DNA of 64,000 nt from Sulfurovum xiamenensis (GTDB taxonomy: Bacteria > Campylobacterota > Campylobacteria > Campylobacterales > Sulfurovaceae): contig NZ_JAQIBC010000004.1 of the NCBI RefSeq assembly GCF_030347995.1, positions 1 through 64,000 on the forward strand, written 5' to 3'. The position numbers and the translations under genes are program-made. Shown in pieces: positions 8,521 to 16,836 of this stretch (position 1 is the first letter of the stretch; the number at the start of each line of letters is the position of its first letter). Under the pieces are notes generated by a model. The model was not told the origin of the DNA and made no database searches. It worked only from the letters and a program-made list of their open reading frames with translations.

Positions 8521-10502
8521 GCTTCCTCTAAGATACTTAAATTGCTTTTAGGTTTTCTCTGGATCCTTCTGCTTGCTGGAACAATTGCGTCTTCTGCAGG
8601 AATACCTGTTTTTTCCTCCAGTGCTTCATTGAAGAAAGTATTATATCTGCCCTGGACCTCTTCGAGTTCAGCCAACATACTTTTCAACTTTTGAAGGTCA
8701 CCACTTTCTCTCACGATATAAGGGGTGAGATAGATCACTACATTCTGTTCCTGTTCTATATCTGAAGTATTCTTGAACAACTCTCCCAAGATAGGGATAT
8801 CCCCCAGGAGTGGTACTTTAGATACCCCTTTCCCACCCGTTCTTTTGATCAATCCACCCAGAATGATCATCTCACCATTGTTCACGATCGCATTGGTCTT
8901 CACGGTTCTTTTTGTGGTCGTTGGTCTGTCTGCCATTTGTGCCGAAGACGGATCAATATCTTCCAGTACTGTCTCTACCTCCAAGGTCACTTTATTGTTA
9001 CTCGAGAGTCTTGGTTTTACTTTGAGGCTCAGACCGATGTCCTCTCTTGAATAGTTGTTGACTACATTGGAGACACCTGTCGTGGATTGCTGTGCCTGGG
9101 TCAAGATGGACATCGTTTGACCTACGTAGATCTCAGCTTCTTTATTGTTGGTACAAAGCACAGAAGGTTCACTCAAGATACGTGCAGCACCATTGTTTTC
9201 CAGAAGGTCAAGCGTAGCACCCAAGGCAAAGACCTTATCTACTGCATCAAATGAGAAAGCAGGGTCATTAGAGTAGATCGGATTACCATTCGTATCAAAC
9301 CCTTCAAAGTTGTTTGTATTTGCATTCAAAAAGCTCAACAGTGCGGGAGAGATCTGCAGTGCAGAAGCTCCCATATTTCCTGCCAGTGTATAGAGACCGT
9401 TGGAAGTGATAGCCCCGCCATTAAATCCGTATTTGAATCCTACCTGTTGCGCCATATTGCTATCCACCTCAACGATCTTCGCTTTGACATATACCTGCAC
9501 TTTAGGGATATCGATCCTTTTTATCGTATCTCTGATGTTTTTCATCTGTTCCGCCGTTGCAAGCAAGACCAGTGCATTTCTTTCAATATCCGAAACAACC
9601 ATAGCCTTACTTGGCGGTTCTGCACCTTTTGCAGGTGTTTTCATCGCCACATTGTTCATCTGGGAGATGAGTTTACTCATGATCTTCTCCATCTCTTCAA
9701 CATTGGAGTTCTTGAGTCTGATGACATACATCTTCTGTGTGGTACTCTCACCTTGAATATCGAGCTGTTTGATATACTTGATCATACGATTATTATTCTT
9801 TGGTTGCCCTACCAGAATAATCGAATTGGTCGCATCATCTTTAAATATATCGACTGTTTCACTCTCAATGGTCTGAGGGAAAATTTTCTTTGCCATATTC
9901 TGCGCATTGGCATACACGTCTCTCACACTAGCGTTTTTCAGTTTGATCACCACCGATTTTTTTTCACCTGTTATCTCGACAGCATTGATCACTTTAGCAA
10001 TGGATTCCAATACTCTTGGGGTTGCAGTAATGGCCAAGACATTATTTTCTTTAAAAGAGATCACTTTTGCACTTCTGTCCAAAAGTGGCTTGATCTTCGC
10101 ACGAAGTACAGCTGCATTGGTGTTCCTTAACGGGAACATGACCGTTTTCATTGTCTCACCCTTGATAGAACTGCTTACTTCCAGCCCCTCTCCTGCTGCA
10201 TCAGTACCTTTTACCACCTTATAATACTCACCCTGGTCTATGATCGTTAGACCTTTGCCTCCGAGTATAGAGTTTGCCAAAGAGAAGAGTGCACTTTTTT
10301 TAATAGGCTTGGTGGAGACGAAGTTGATCTTTCCTGTAGGCTCAGCTTCGATCAAAATATTCTTTTGTGTAATCTTGGAAACCATTTCAATGAAGTCTTT
10401 GACACTAAGGTCGCGGAAGTTCACGTCTACCGTCTCTTCTTCCGCATATGATCCTACAGACAATACCAACAATATACTCAATACAATTTTAGTTAACTTC
10501 AT
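8517..10502 (-). CDS. gspD: Type II secretion secretin GspD
   Basis: The outer-membrane secretin through which folded exoproteins leave. It has 661 residues with a signal peptide (1-20, ending SYA|E), an N0 domain (about 24-100) and N1-N3 ring domains (about 115-345), including VKLKNASVRDVYANAQNM and IRLKNSNVEEMEKIM. The secretin core runs from about 345 to 600, with the late motif VPLLGDIPILGELF near 568. The C-terminal 70 residues are an extra low-complexity tail that may bind a pilotin; no pilotin gene is seen. gspC overlaps the 5' end by 14 bases and gspE the 3' end by 4. Confidence 0.92.
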   Translation of the reverse strand: MKLTKIVLSILLVLSVGSYAEEETVDVNFRDLSVKDFIEMVSKITQKNILIEAEPTGKINFVSTKPIKKSALFSLANSILGGKGLTIIDQGEYYKVVKGTDAAGEGLEVSSSIKGETMKTVMFPLRNTNAAVLRAKIKPLLDRSAKVISFKENNVLAITATPRVLESIAKVINAVEITGEKKSVVIKLKNASVRDVYANAQNMAKKIFPQTIESETVDIFKDDATNSIILVGQPKNNNRMIKYIKQLDIQGESTTQKMYVIRLKNSNVEEMEKIMSKLISQMNNVAMKTPAKGAEPPSKAMVVSDIERNALVLLATAEQMKNIRDTIKRIDIPKVQVYVKAKIVEVDSNMAQQVGFKYGFNGGAITSNGLYTLAGNMGASALQISPALLSFLNANTNNFEGFDTNGNPIYSNDPAFSFDAVDKVFALGATLDLLENNGAARILSEPSVLCTNNKEAEIYVGQTMSILTQAQQSTTGVSNVVNNYSREDIGLSLKVKPRLSSNNKVTLEVETVLEDIDPSSAQMADRPTTTKRTVKTNAIVNNGEMIILGGLIKRTGGKGVSKVPLLGDIPILGELFKNTSDIEQEQNVVIYLTPYIVRESGDLQKLKSMLAELEEVQGRYNTFFNEALEEKTGIPAEDAIVPASRRIQRKPKSNLSILEEA

Positions 10503-11319
10503 ATTCTAACTCCATTTCTTCTTTACCTCTTTGAATGACCAATGTCATGTTATTGATATTGGAAATATTTTTATACACATCAAATGCAGCATTATAGCTG
10601 TCTATCTTTTGACCGTTTACAGCTTTGATGACATCACCTCTTTGAAGCCCAAGTTTTGCAAAAGGTGATCCTTTTCTAATAAAGGAGATGCTAAAACCTT
10701 CCAGATCTTTACCTTTTTTGATCTCCTTGATACCAATGTTCTTATAAATATCATCCATATTTTTTGCATAATGATCCAGTAGTGAGCGATCTACGATCTT
10801 GTGATCCCCCGCATCTATCACTTCGCCTTGAACTTGATCTGCAGAAGGAGCTGAAGCTGCAGAAGTCTGGGCACTTTTGATGCTCCCTTCACCTTTTCTA
10901 CTGACGATCAAATCGATCTGATAGGTTTTTGCATCTTTACTGAAAGTCGCATAGTTGCTCCCTGCCCCTTCGAGGACAAATCCATTGATCGTTTCACCTT
11001 TGGCAAGCACTTTTGTTGCACGTTTGTATTCTACTGTCACAACAGTGACATCGGAGGCATTATAAATAGCCAAAAGTTTGATATCCTGAATACTCCCCGC
11101 AGTTTGTACAGGTCTCTTCGTCGTAGGTACCGCTCCGTCATTGGGGCTTAACTTAACCCTATAGTAAAGTGCTTTGGCTCTACTCTCTTTACTGTGATCT
11201 ACTCCCATGGTCGGTAACCATAACAATTCAACCACGAACCAGGACATTTTGATCACTAGCAGTAAGATCAAGAGTGTCCAGATCCCTTTCGCTACTTCAG
11301 GTTTAAAAAGATGTTTCAT
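10489..11319 (-). CDS. gspC: Type II secretion inner-membrane PDZ protein (GspC-like)
   Basis: An inner-membrane protein linking the secretin to the inner platform. The 276-residue protein has a short cytoplasmic N-terminus, one transmembrane helix (about residues 13-35), a periplasmic homology region (about 80-150) and a C-terminal PDZ domain (about 200-276). The PDZ domain contains SFIRKGSPFAKLGLQRGDVI and the ligand-loop-like VNGQKIDS. The start chosen is an ATG preceded by AAAGGA at eight bases. A GTG 18 bases upstream is in frame but lies directly on that ribosome-binding site. It overlaps the neighbouring genes at both ends, typical of a tight operon. Confidence 0.8.
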   Translation of the reverse strand: MKHLFKPEVAKGIWTLLILLLVIKMSWFVVELLWLPTMGVDHSKESRAKALYYRVKLSPNDGAVPTTKRPVQTAGSIQDIKLLAIYNASDVTVVTVEYKRATKVLAKGETINGFVLEGAGSNYATFSKDAKTYQIDLIVSRKGEGSIKSAQTSAASAPSADQVQGEVIDAGDHKIVDRSLLDHYAKNMDDIYKNIGIKEIKKGKDLEGFSISFIRKGSPFAKLGLQRGDVIKAVNGQKIDSYNAAFDVYKNISNINNMTLVIQRGKEEMELEYEVN

Positions 11320-11818
11320 AGACCCATCCTTTTTCACTTTGTTTCAACTGAGGCTTTAACATCTCTATGTTCTTGCTCTCATTAAAATCCAAATGTACTT
11401 GACGTTCACCAAGATCAATGCTACCCGTCATCCCACCAAAAGACCCCTCTGCATCTACAGAGATCTTCAGTGGAGAGAGGATAGAGTGCGAGAACAGTGC
11501 TTGTTTCGTATCCTGTGGCAGCATTCTTTTTAAAGAGTCATCCACATGCAGCTCCTGTAGCTCCACGCTGCTATAGAGAAGTAATGTACACAGAGCCACC
11601 TCATCGATGGTCGCCACAGGGATACCTTTAACATACACGGTGACCTGATGCAGCTTCAAAGAGAACAACCCTTCATCGATTTTCTCTTCATTAAGTTCTA
11701 TCTCCTGTTTGTCAAGCTCTTCTTCGAGTTTATAATAAAACTCCTGCTTGGGCATTAGTACAATTATGGCAAACCAGGCTACTATCAATACAATACCACT
11801 CTTTTTTACCATTTGCAT
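11303..11818 (-). CDS. GspN-like secretion-locus protein
   Basis: A 171-residue protein with one N-terminal transmembrane helix (residues 6-23) and a beta-rich periplasmic part. The pattern of a helix, then an amphipathic ELDKQEIELNEEKIDEGLF segment, then LHQVTVYVKG and a C-terminal GSFGGMTGSIDLG, resembles short GspN proteins. The similarity is weak and the size is well below classic GspN (about 250). It lies between gspM and gspC and overlaps both (13 and 17 bases), so a role in the secretion machine is the best inference. GGAG lies five bases before the first ATG. Confidence 0.5.
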   Translation of the reverse strand: MQMVKKSGIVLIVAWFAIIVLMPKQEFYYKLEEELDKQEIELNEEKIDEGLFSLKLHQVTVYVKGIPVATIDEVALCTLLLYSSVELQELHVDDSLKRMLPQDTKQALFSHSILSPLKISVDAEGSFGGMTGSIDLGERQVHLDFNESKNIEMLKPQLKQSEKGWVYETSF

Positions 11819-12207
11819 TTAAACTCCACATTGTAAGATGAAGCTACTTTTTGTATCTTAAGTTTCTGTATCTCTACCGGAACATTTAAGATCTTTGTCA
11901 CTAAAGCATTTAACTCTGTCGCCGTTAAATTTTTATAGCTTGCTGTCACCTTTTTGTTTTGACTGCTCCATGTTACCTTGGAAGAGGGAACGAGCGTCTG
12001 AAGCCTCTCTACTTTTTTTCCGGTTCTTGTATCGTCCCATATCTTCTTCAAAGAGATGACCTCTTGGACCTCTTCTACAGCGTGTTTTGCCGTAGCAAGA
12101 CTTTGGCCCTGTGAAGAAACCTGTGCCGTTTTATACCCATAGGCCCCCAACATGAAGACAAATGCAATTAGTGCGATCAACTCATTCTGATATCTTTGCC
12201 AGGTCAT
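11806..12207 (-). CDS. GspM-like inner-membrane platform protein
   Basis: A 133-residue bitopic protein: transmembrane helix at residues 9-26, a coiled stretch (about 30-65) and a small alpha/beta domain (about 75-133). The domain reads VTWSSQNKKVTASYKNLTATELNALVTKIL, the ferredoxin-like pattern of GspM and PilO. GspM binds GspL in the inner-membrane platform. Primary sequence similarity is low, so the call rests on topology and gene order (K-L-M). It overlaps the gspL-like gene by 4 bases (ATGA), indicating translational coupling. Confidence 0.55.
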   Translation of the reverse strand: MTWQRYQNELIALIAFVFMLGAYGYKTAQVSSQGQSLATAKHAVEEVQEVISLKKIWDDTRTGKKVERLQTLVPSSKVTWSSQNKKVTASYKNLTATELNALVTKILNVPVEIQKLKIQKVASSYNVEFKCKW

Positions 12208-13127
12208 AGTGTACCTTCTATCTTCAAGTCATGACTTCCTGAAATGGCTGAAGTTTTCAGTTTGTTCTTTGCTGCCAACTGGTTGAGACGTTTTACAACC
12301 TGGGCATCTTTACAGGTAAAATGTATTTTGTAGCTCTTGGTATCTATCTCTAATGCAGAGAGTGTCACGCCTTTAAAGATCATTCCTGATACCATTTTAA
12401 CAAGCTCACGTTTTTTTCGTTCCGTTGTATCGATCGCTTTATATTTGGTCATAATGCTCTCTCGTGTATAGGTACTCTGAAGAGCCGGATAGGATGAAAG
12501 TAGTTCTTGTATCTTGGCCTCTCCTGCTTTGGAATCATCGCTGTAGCGACTACCTTCAACAAAGAACATTAATGCAAAAAGTATAAAAATTGCTGAAAGC
12601 ATCGATGCTTGTTTCAGGCTCAGTACTGAACCGTATGCACCGGAAAGTACGATACCTTTTTTAGGCGTAAAATGATTGTCGAAGACCGGTGAAGGGCCAT
12701 CCTCATCTGAAAGCGCCCCCCTTGGAACGACCACAACCATACCGTCCAAAGAGACCAATGCATCATCTTCTCCAAACAAAATCGGTTTATCGAAAAGATC
12801 AACGGATTGTTGGGCAAAAAAGAGTTTGGAAACGTGCTCCAAGGCAAAGCCTTTACTCTCCAAAAATGTTGTGATCTTCTGTATATCATAAGCGAGGAAG
12901 ACCCACGCTTCATCCTCTTTCCATACCATATACTCATAATCACCTCCTTCAAGCAGGCCGTCAAACAACGATGGTGCGATCTTCTTTGCCTGATAGGCGT
13001 AACGGAGGGGCAATACTTCTTTTTTAAGCGTGTAGAACTGTGGTGGCAACATAACATTTACCGCCTCTGTCAACGATACAGGTTTCATAGAAGGATGTAT
13101 AAGCAGTAACTCTTTATTGTTTCCCAT
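12204..13127 (-). CDS. GspL-like inner-membrane platform protein
   Basis: A roughly 307-residue protein with a cytoplasmic N-terminal half (about 1-170), one transmembrane helix (about 173-193, LSAIFILFALMFFVEG) and a small periplasmic ferredoxin-like domain at the end. This is the architecture of GspL, which tethers GspE and pairs with GspM. The actin-like cytoplasmic fold cannot be confirmed from sequence. The start is uncertain: the ATG used here overlaps gspK by 14 bases. Earlier in-frame starts (ATG 51 and 72 bases upstream) would overlap by 65-86 bases, and none has a convincing ribosome-binding site. Confidence 0.6.
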   Translation of the reverse strand: MGNNKELLLIHPSMKPVSLTEAVNVMLPPQFYTLKKEVLPLRYAYQAKKIAPSLFDGLLEGGDYEYMVWKEDEAWVFLAYDIQKITTFLESKGFALEHVSKLFFAQQSVDLFDKPILFGEDDALVSLDGMVVVVPRGALSDEDGPSPVFDNHFTPKKGIVLSGAYGSVLSLKQASMLSAIFILFALMFFVEGSRYSDDSKAGEAKIQELLSSYPALQSTYTRESIMTKYKAIDTTERKKRELVKMVSGMIFKGVTLSALEIDTKSYKIHFTCKDAQVVKRLNQLAAKNKLKTSAISGSHDLKIEGTL

Positions 13128-14055
13128 AAAATTCAAAATATTTTGCCTCTCCCTGAATATATTCAAATCTAAATCCATACTGATTATCCGCCACCGCATA
13201 ACGTACAGAGCATTCTGCCGCTTCTAGGAATGTTTCACCTGCAAGAATGCTTTTTCTTTTCTCATAGTCTCCGCCATTCTCACGTATAAAGTTTTCCAGC
13301 GTGCCTTTATCCACAAGCGATGTCAACTCTTCAAGCGACGTCCACTCTTCCACCGTTGATAAATCCATATCAAACAGGTAAGCGAGTAGTTCTGGGGAAC
13401 TATATTGGGCATCTACTTTATCTGCCTCCGGAGAAAAACTAAAATATTTTTTCCATGGAACAGACCCTATCTCAGGATCATCTACCTCAAACTGGTAACG
13501 GTCGATGATCTCTGAGAACTGCTTGTAAGATATAATACCCTTTTTTTGGTGAAGCCTGCTTTGCTCTTTTTGTACCCATCTATTTTCCCCACCTATCTCT
13601 TCAAGCAGCATCTCCTGCAATCTTCCAGGATCTTGGATATTGTAGTCCTGGGCAATGGATTCAAAGAGTTCTTGTGCTACGGAAATATATGCTGTTTTTT
13701 GAGCACTGTTCTCTAACCCGAGCCAGTTGATGTTCACCCCTTTGTATAAGGGTTCACACCGAAGTTGCAGAGAAAACCTACCTTCTGGCGTCTGCAAGGG
13801 TAATGCCGTACTGTATAATACAGAAAAAAGGGTTTTTTTATTTTTAAACCCTTGAAATATGTTTGTTATATTTTTATAGTATATATCTGCCTGTATCAGT
13901 GCTTTTGTATCGCTGGCATCCTGTTTGACCTCCTCAAAATAACTCAGAAGTACGGTGGTCAGTGCGATGATAACGGCCAAGACCGACAAAGTGATCAGAA
14001 GGGCAAATCCTTGTCTATGCTTGACATCATGTTGGGCAGGCTGGGTTTTATCCAT
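13114..14055 (-). CDS. gspK: Type II secretion minor pseudopilin GspK-like
   Basis: A 313-residue protein with a prepilin-like N-terminus, HRQG|FALLITLSVLAVIIAL, in which the usual Glu at +5 is absent. That absence is the hallmark of GspK, the pseudopilin that caps the pseudopilus tip. A large inserted helical domain follows (about residues 90-250), including LFESIAQDYNIQD and SYKQFSEIIDRYQFE, as in GspK's alpha domain. It is the first gene of the minus-strand arm; the 73-base gap to gspG must hold divergent promoters. No strong ribosome-binding site is visible before the ATG. Confidence 0.75.
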   Translation of the reverse strand: MDKTQPAQHDVKHRQGFALLITLSVLAVIIALTTVLLSYFEEVKQDASDTKALIQADIYYKNITNIFQGFKNKKTLFSVLYSTALPLQTPEGRFSLQLRCEPLYKGVNINWLGLENSAQKTAYISVAQELFESIAQDYNIQDPGRLQEMLLEEIGGENRWVQKEQSRLHQKKGIISYKQFSEIIDRYQFEVDDPEIGSVPWKKYFSFSPEADKVDAQYSSPELLAYLFDMDLSTVEEWTSLEELTSLVDKGTLENFIRENGGDYEKRKSILAGETFLEAAECSVRYAVADNQYGFRFEYIQGEAKYFEFYGKQ

Positions 14056-14128
14056 CTAAAAGCTCGATTAAAGTAAAATTTGTACAATTGGATCAAAATA
14101 TTATACCAAAGCAAACTAAAGGACATCT
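14056..14128. promoter_or_regulatory. Divergent promoter region of the two secretion arms
   Basis: The only gap between the two arms of the secretion locus. On the + strand TATTAT (about 14098-14103) can serve as a -10 for gspG, whose ribosome-binding site AAAGGA follows. The minus-strand promoter for gspK is less clear: the AT-rich stretch TAAAATTTGTACAATT is the only candidate. Shared control of both arms would act here. Confidence 0.4.
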
Positions 14129-14560
14129 ATGAAAAAAAACATGCAACTTAGAGCCGGTTTCTCCCTTATAGAACTACTCATCGTGATCGTTATTCTTGGA
14201 GGGCTTGTTGCGGTTGTGGCTCCAGGACTTATGGATGCTGCGGATGAGGCAAAAAGAGATACAGTCTGTTTAAAAATGAACGATCTGGGCAAAAGACTCG
14301 ACATGTTTAAACTGGATAACGGTACCTACCCTGAAACAGAAGAGGGGTTTGAAGCGCTTTTAAGCAATCCCGATCCGGATAAATATCCGAACTACCGTGC
14401 AAAACCTTACCTCAAAGAGTTGCCTAAAGACTCGTGGAAAACACCTTTTATCTATATCAATAAGGGAGACGAGTTCGAGCTCATCTCCTTTGCTGCCGAT
14501 AGAAAAGAGGGCGGAGAAGAGAGCAATAGAGATATCCTCTTTAGTGAATGTAACAAGTAA
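14129..14560 (+). CDS. gspG: Type II secretion major pseudopilin GspG
   Basis: The main building block of the periplasmic pseudopilus. A 143-residue preprotein with class III signal LRAG|FSLIELLIVIVILGGL (Gly at -1, Phe at +1, Glu at +5), then DEAKRDTVCLKMNDLGKRLDMFKLDNGTYP and PYLKELPKDSWKTPF, the GspG core. The usual TDPWGNPY box is changed to KDSWKTPF. A C-terminal EFELISFAADRKEGGEE is the calcium-loop region. Two Cys (mature part and near the C-terminus) could form a disulfide. AAAGGA lies before the ATG. It is the first gene of the + arm, divergent from gspK. Confidence 0.9.
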   Translation: MKKNMQLRAGFSLIELLIVIVILGGLVAVVAPGLMDAADEAKRDTVCLKMNDLGKRLDMFKLDNGTYPETEEGFEALLSNPDPDKYPNYRAKPYLKELPKDSWKTPFIYINKGDEFELISFAADRKEGGEESNRDILFSECNK

Positions 14561-14569
14561 GCTCTTTTT

Positions 14570-15118
14570 ATGCCCACTATCCAGAGATATAACGCAAGCA
14601 AAGGATTCTCTCTTTTAGAGCTTCTTATCGTTATTCTCATTGTCTCCATGGTCTACTTTCTTGGTTTTGAGGGAGTAGAGATAGGGAAACAAAGGCCAAA
14701 GGCGCTCACCCCCCTTAACCTTAAATCCAATATCATCTCATCTGAACTCTTCAGCGGGGAAGGGACTCTTCTCTGTATCAATCAGTGCCGTTCCTGTTAC
14801 TTCAGATCGGATGTTTCCTCTCCGTTTGAGGCGTATACAAGTCCTATAGACCTCAGCAATATCCAAGCCTATACCATTGACAGTTATGACGCACTGACCC
14901 GTATCGAATATGGACGATATCTAGATCAAAAAATTTGTCTGATCATGGATTTTTTCAAGAATGGTAGCTCTACCCAGATCATTTTGAAAAATGATGAGGG
15001 GAGTTATTTCCTTCCTGCTTTTTTTGGAGAGCCCCAACGCTTTTCTTCTCCCGAAGAGGCAAAAGAGTATTGGTTGAGAAACACTGCTTTAGCTTCCGAC
15101 AGTGGAGCGTTCTATTGA
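14570..15118 (+). CDS. Minor pseudopilin, GspH-like, with Cys cluster
   Basis: A 182-residue prepilin-like protein: NASKG|FSLLELLIVILIV is the cleavage and membrane segment (Gly -1, Phe +1, Glu +5). Location between gspG and the gspI-like gene suggests GspH. The periplasmic part contains LLCINQCRSCYF near residues 67-78, a C-x3-C-x2-C cluster that is unusual for a pseudopilin; a fourth Cys follows near 126. It might bind metal or form disulfides. No strong ribosome-binding site is visible, and the gene may be translated from the gspG message 9 bases upstream. The next gene overlaps its stop codon. Confidence 0.65.
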   Translation: MPTIQRYNASKGFSLLELLIVILIVSMVYFLGFEGVEIGKQRPKALTPLNLKSNIISSELFSGEGTLLCINQCRSCYFRSDVSSPFEAYTSPIDLSNIQAYTIDSYDALTRIEYGRYLDQKICLIMDFFKNGSSTQIILKNDEGSYFLPAFFGEPQRFSSPEEAKEYWLRNTALASDSGAFY

Positions 15119-15531
15119 AACAGTTACGCCCGGCTTTTACCATTATTGAGATCCTTATCTCTGTGATCATTCTTTCACTTGCTATTGTGCCTGTGCTCAA
15201 AGTACATACAGACAATCAAGAACAGATCATTTACATTTCGGAGAGGAACAAACGTGCTTTACAGGATTCTCTTTACTTAGACACTGCTATTTTTCAGCAA
15301 CATAAAGAGACTAAAAGCGCTTATGATATATTGGCAGGATCATTCAAGATAAACGAGCTGAAAAGCCGTGAGATCTTAAAGAAGAACCATAGAGACATAT
15401 ACATCCCTGAAGAGATCCGTATCACCCCTCTTCCTGAGCAGGGCGGACCTACCGCCATTGTCAACGAAGTGATACTGAAAGATAAACACTCTTCGAACTA
15501 TTATTTTTTTACATTGGATGGCTTTGAATAA
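15115..15531 (+). CDS. Minor pseudopilin, GspI-like
   Basis: A 138-residue prepilin-like protein: MKQLRPA|FTIIEILISVIILSLAIVP, with Ala instead of Gly before the inferred cleavage, then a short periplasmic domain. GspI is the expected member from order G-H-I. I start at TTG, whose bases overlap the previous stop (TTGA), because GGAG lies seven bases before it. The longer open frame upstream lies wholly inside the GspH-like gene. The last residues, HSSNYYFFTLDGFE, are aromatic-rich. Confidence 0.65.
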   Translation: MKQLRPAFTIIEILISVIILSLAIVPVLKVHTDNQEQIIYISERNKRALQDSLYLDTAIFQQHKETKSAYDILAGSFKINELKSREILKKNHRDIYIPEEIRITPLPEQGGPTAIVNEVILKDKHSSNYYFFTLDGFE

Positions 15532-15620
15532 AGTGTTTAAACCGTTTCATCTTTTCCTAGAGCAAGATACAGCTAAAAAAGTTATAATACCTATAATTTA
15601 CTGCAAGGACATACACACGG

Positions 15621-16835
15621 ATGCTTTTTAAGTACAAAGGGTTTGACAAAACAGGAAAAAAGGTCAAAGGTACTGTTACAGCAAGTTCTGAAGAAGAAGC
15701 GGGACAAAAACTTCGTACACAAAATATCTATCATGAAGGGCTTACACCTACCAAAGAGTTTTCACTGGAAGCCTTTGCCAAACGTCAGATGCCAGGGGAA
15801 CTTCTGAGTACTTTTTCTAAAGAGCTCTCCTCCTATCTCAAGTCAGGTATGACCATACTCACTGCGATCAAGCTTCTTGAGAACCAGCATGAAGGAGAAA
15901 AAAAATATGTCTCCTTTCTGAACTCCGTGAAAACTATGATCGATGAAGGGAAATCTCTTTACCATGCACTCAATACCCAAAAGGTCTATGCACTGCCTGA
16001 GTTTTTTCTTCAAAGCCTCAATGTGGCAGGACAGGGAGGGAAAATGGTCGAAGTCCTTACAAACATGGGCAATTTTTTCTCTGCGCAGAACAAAGTCAAA
16101 AAACAGGTCAAGGGTGCGATGACATATCCTGCCATTATTTTTACCGTTGCCATAGGTATGACCTCTTTTCTCATCGCTTTTGTGGTACCCAAGATCACAG
16201 GCATTTTTGAAGATACCGGCCAGGCACTTCCTCCGATCACACAATTTGTACTAGGCTTAAGCGACTTTTTGACCGCACATTATATTGCTATCATCGTGGT
16301 GATCCTCTCTGTGATCCTCATGTTTAAGATCGCGTATGCCAAAATAGAGACCTTTCACCGTATCATTGATGCAATGCTGCTGAAGATACCTGTACTGGGG
16401 TCGCTGATCCAGAACCATGAACTTGGGAGGTTCTCCTATATCCTCTCACTGATGCTCAGCTCTGGTGTTGCCTATGCCCAAGCCGTACAACTTGCCAAAG
16501 CGACTTTTGCAAATCACGGCTTACGTGACCTGTTTGAAAAAGCATCCGTAAAAGTGCTCGAAGGGAATAAACTCTCCAATGCACTTCAAATGTCAAAAGG
16601 CGTAAAACTCAAACGTAATTTTATGCAATCTCTGGCCCTGGGAGAAGAGTCCAGTGAAGTCGCACAGATCCTGGACAATACCTCTGCACTCTATGCCGAA
16701 GAGAATGAGGACAAACTCAAACTGCTTCTGAGCCTACTCGAGCCGTTTATGATGCTCTTTATCGGTGTGGTTGTGGGTGTCATCGTCTCAGCGATGCTTT
16801 TGCCTATCTTTACTATGACACAAGGATTACAATAA
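15621..16835 (+). CDS. gspF: Type II secretion inner-membrane protein GspF
   Basis: A 404-residue platform protein with two homologous cytoplasmic domains (about residues 65-170 and 270-380) and three membrane helices (about 165-190, 217-240 and 370-395). N-terminal YKGFDKTGKKVKGTVTASSEEEA and the repeat motif ALxTQ-like VLTNMGNFF are typical. It is thought to transmit motion from GspE to pseudopilin assembly. AAGGAC precedes the ATG. It is separated from the minor pseudopilins by 89 bases and is followed after 1 base by an outer-membrane protein gene. Confidence 0.88.
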   Translation: MLFKYKGFDKTGKKVKGTVTASSEEEAGQKLRTQNIYHEGLTPTKEFSLEAFAKRQMPGELLSTFSKELSSYLKSGMTILTAIKLLENQHEGEKKYVSFLNSVKTMIDEGKSLYHALNTQKVYALPEFFLQSLNVAGQGGKMVEVLTNMGNFFSAQNKVKKQVKGAMTYPAIIFTVAIGMTSFLIAFVVPKITGIFEDTGQALPPITQFVLGLSDFLTAHYIAIIVVILSVILMFKIAYAKIETFHRIIDAMLLKIPVLGSLIQNHELGRFSYILSLMLSSGVAYAQAVQLAKATFANHGLRDLFEKASVKVLEGNKLSNALQMSKGVKLKRNFMQSLALGEESSEVAQILDNTSALYAEENEDKLKLLLSLLEPFMMLFIGVVVGVIVSAMLLPIFTMTQGLQ

Positions 16836-16836
16836 A

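Noticed and set aside
9447-10130. A 227-codon open frame on the + strand.
   Set aside because: It lies entirely antisense to gspD, has no family resemblance, and its composition mirrors the real gene.
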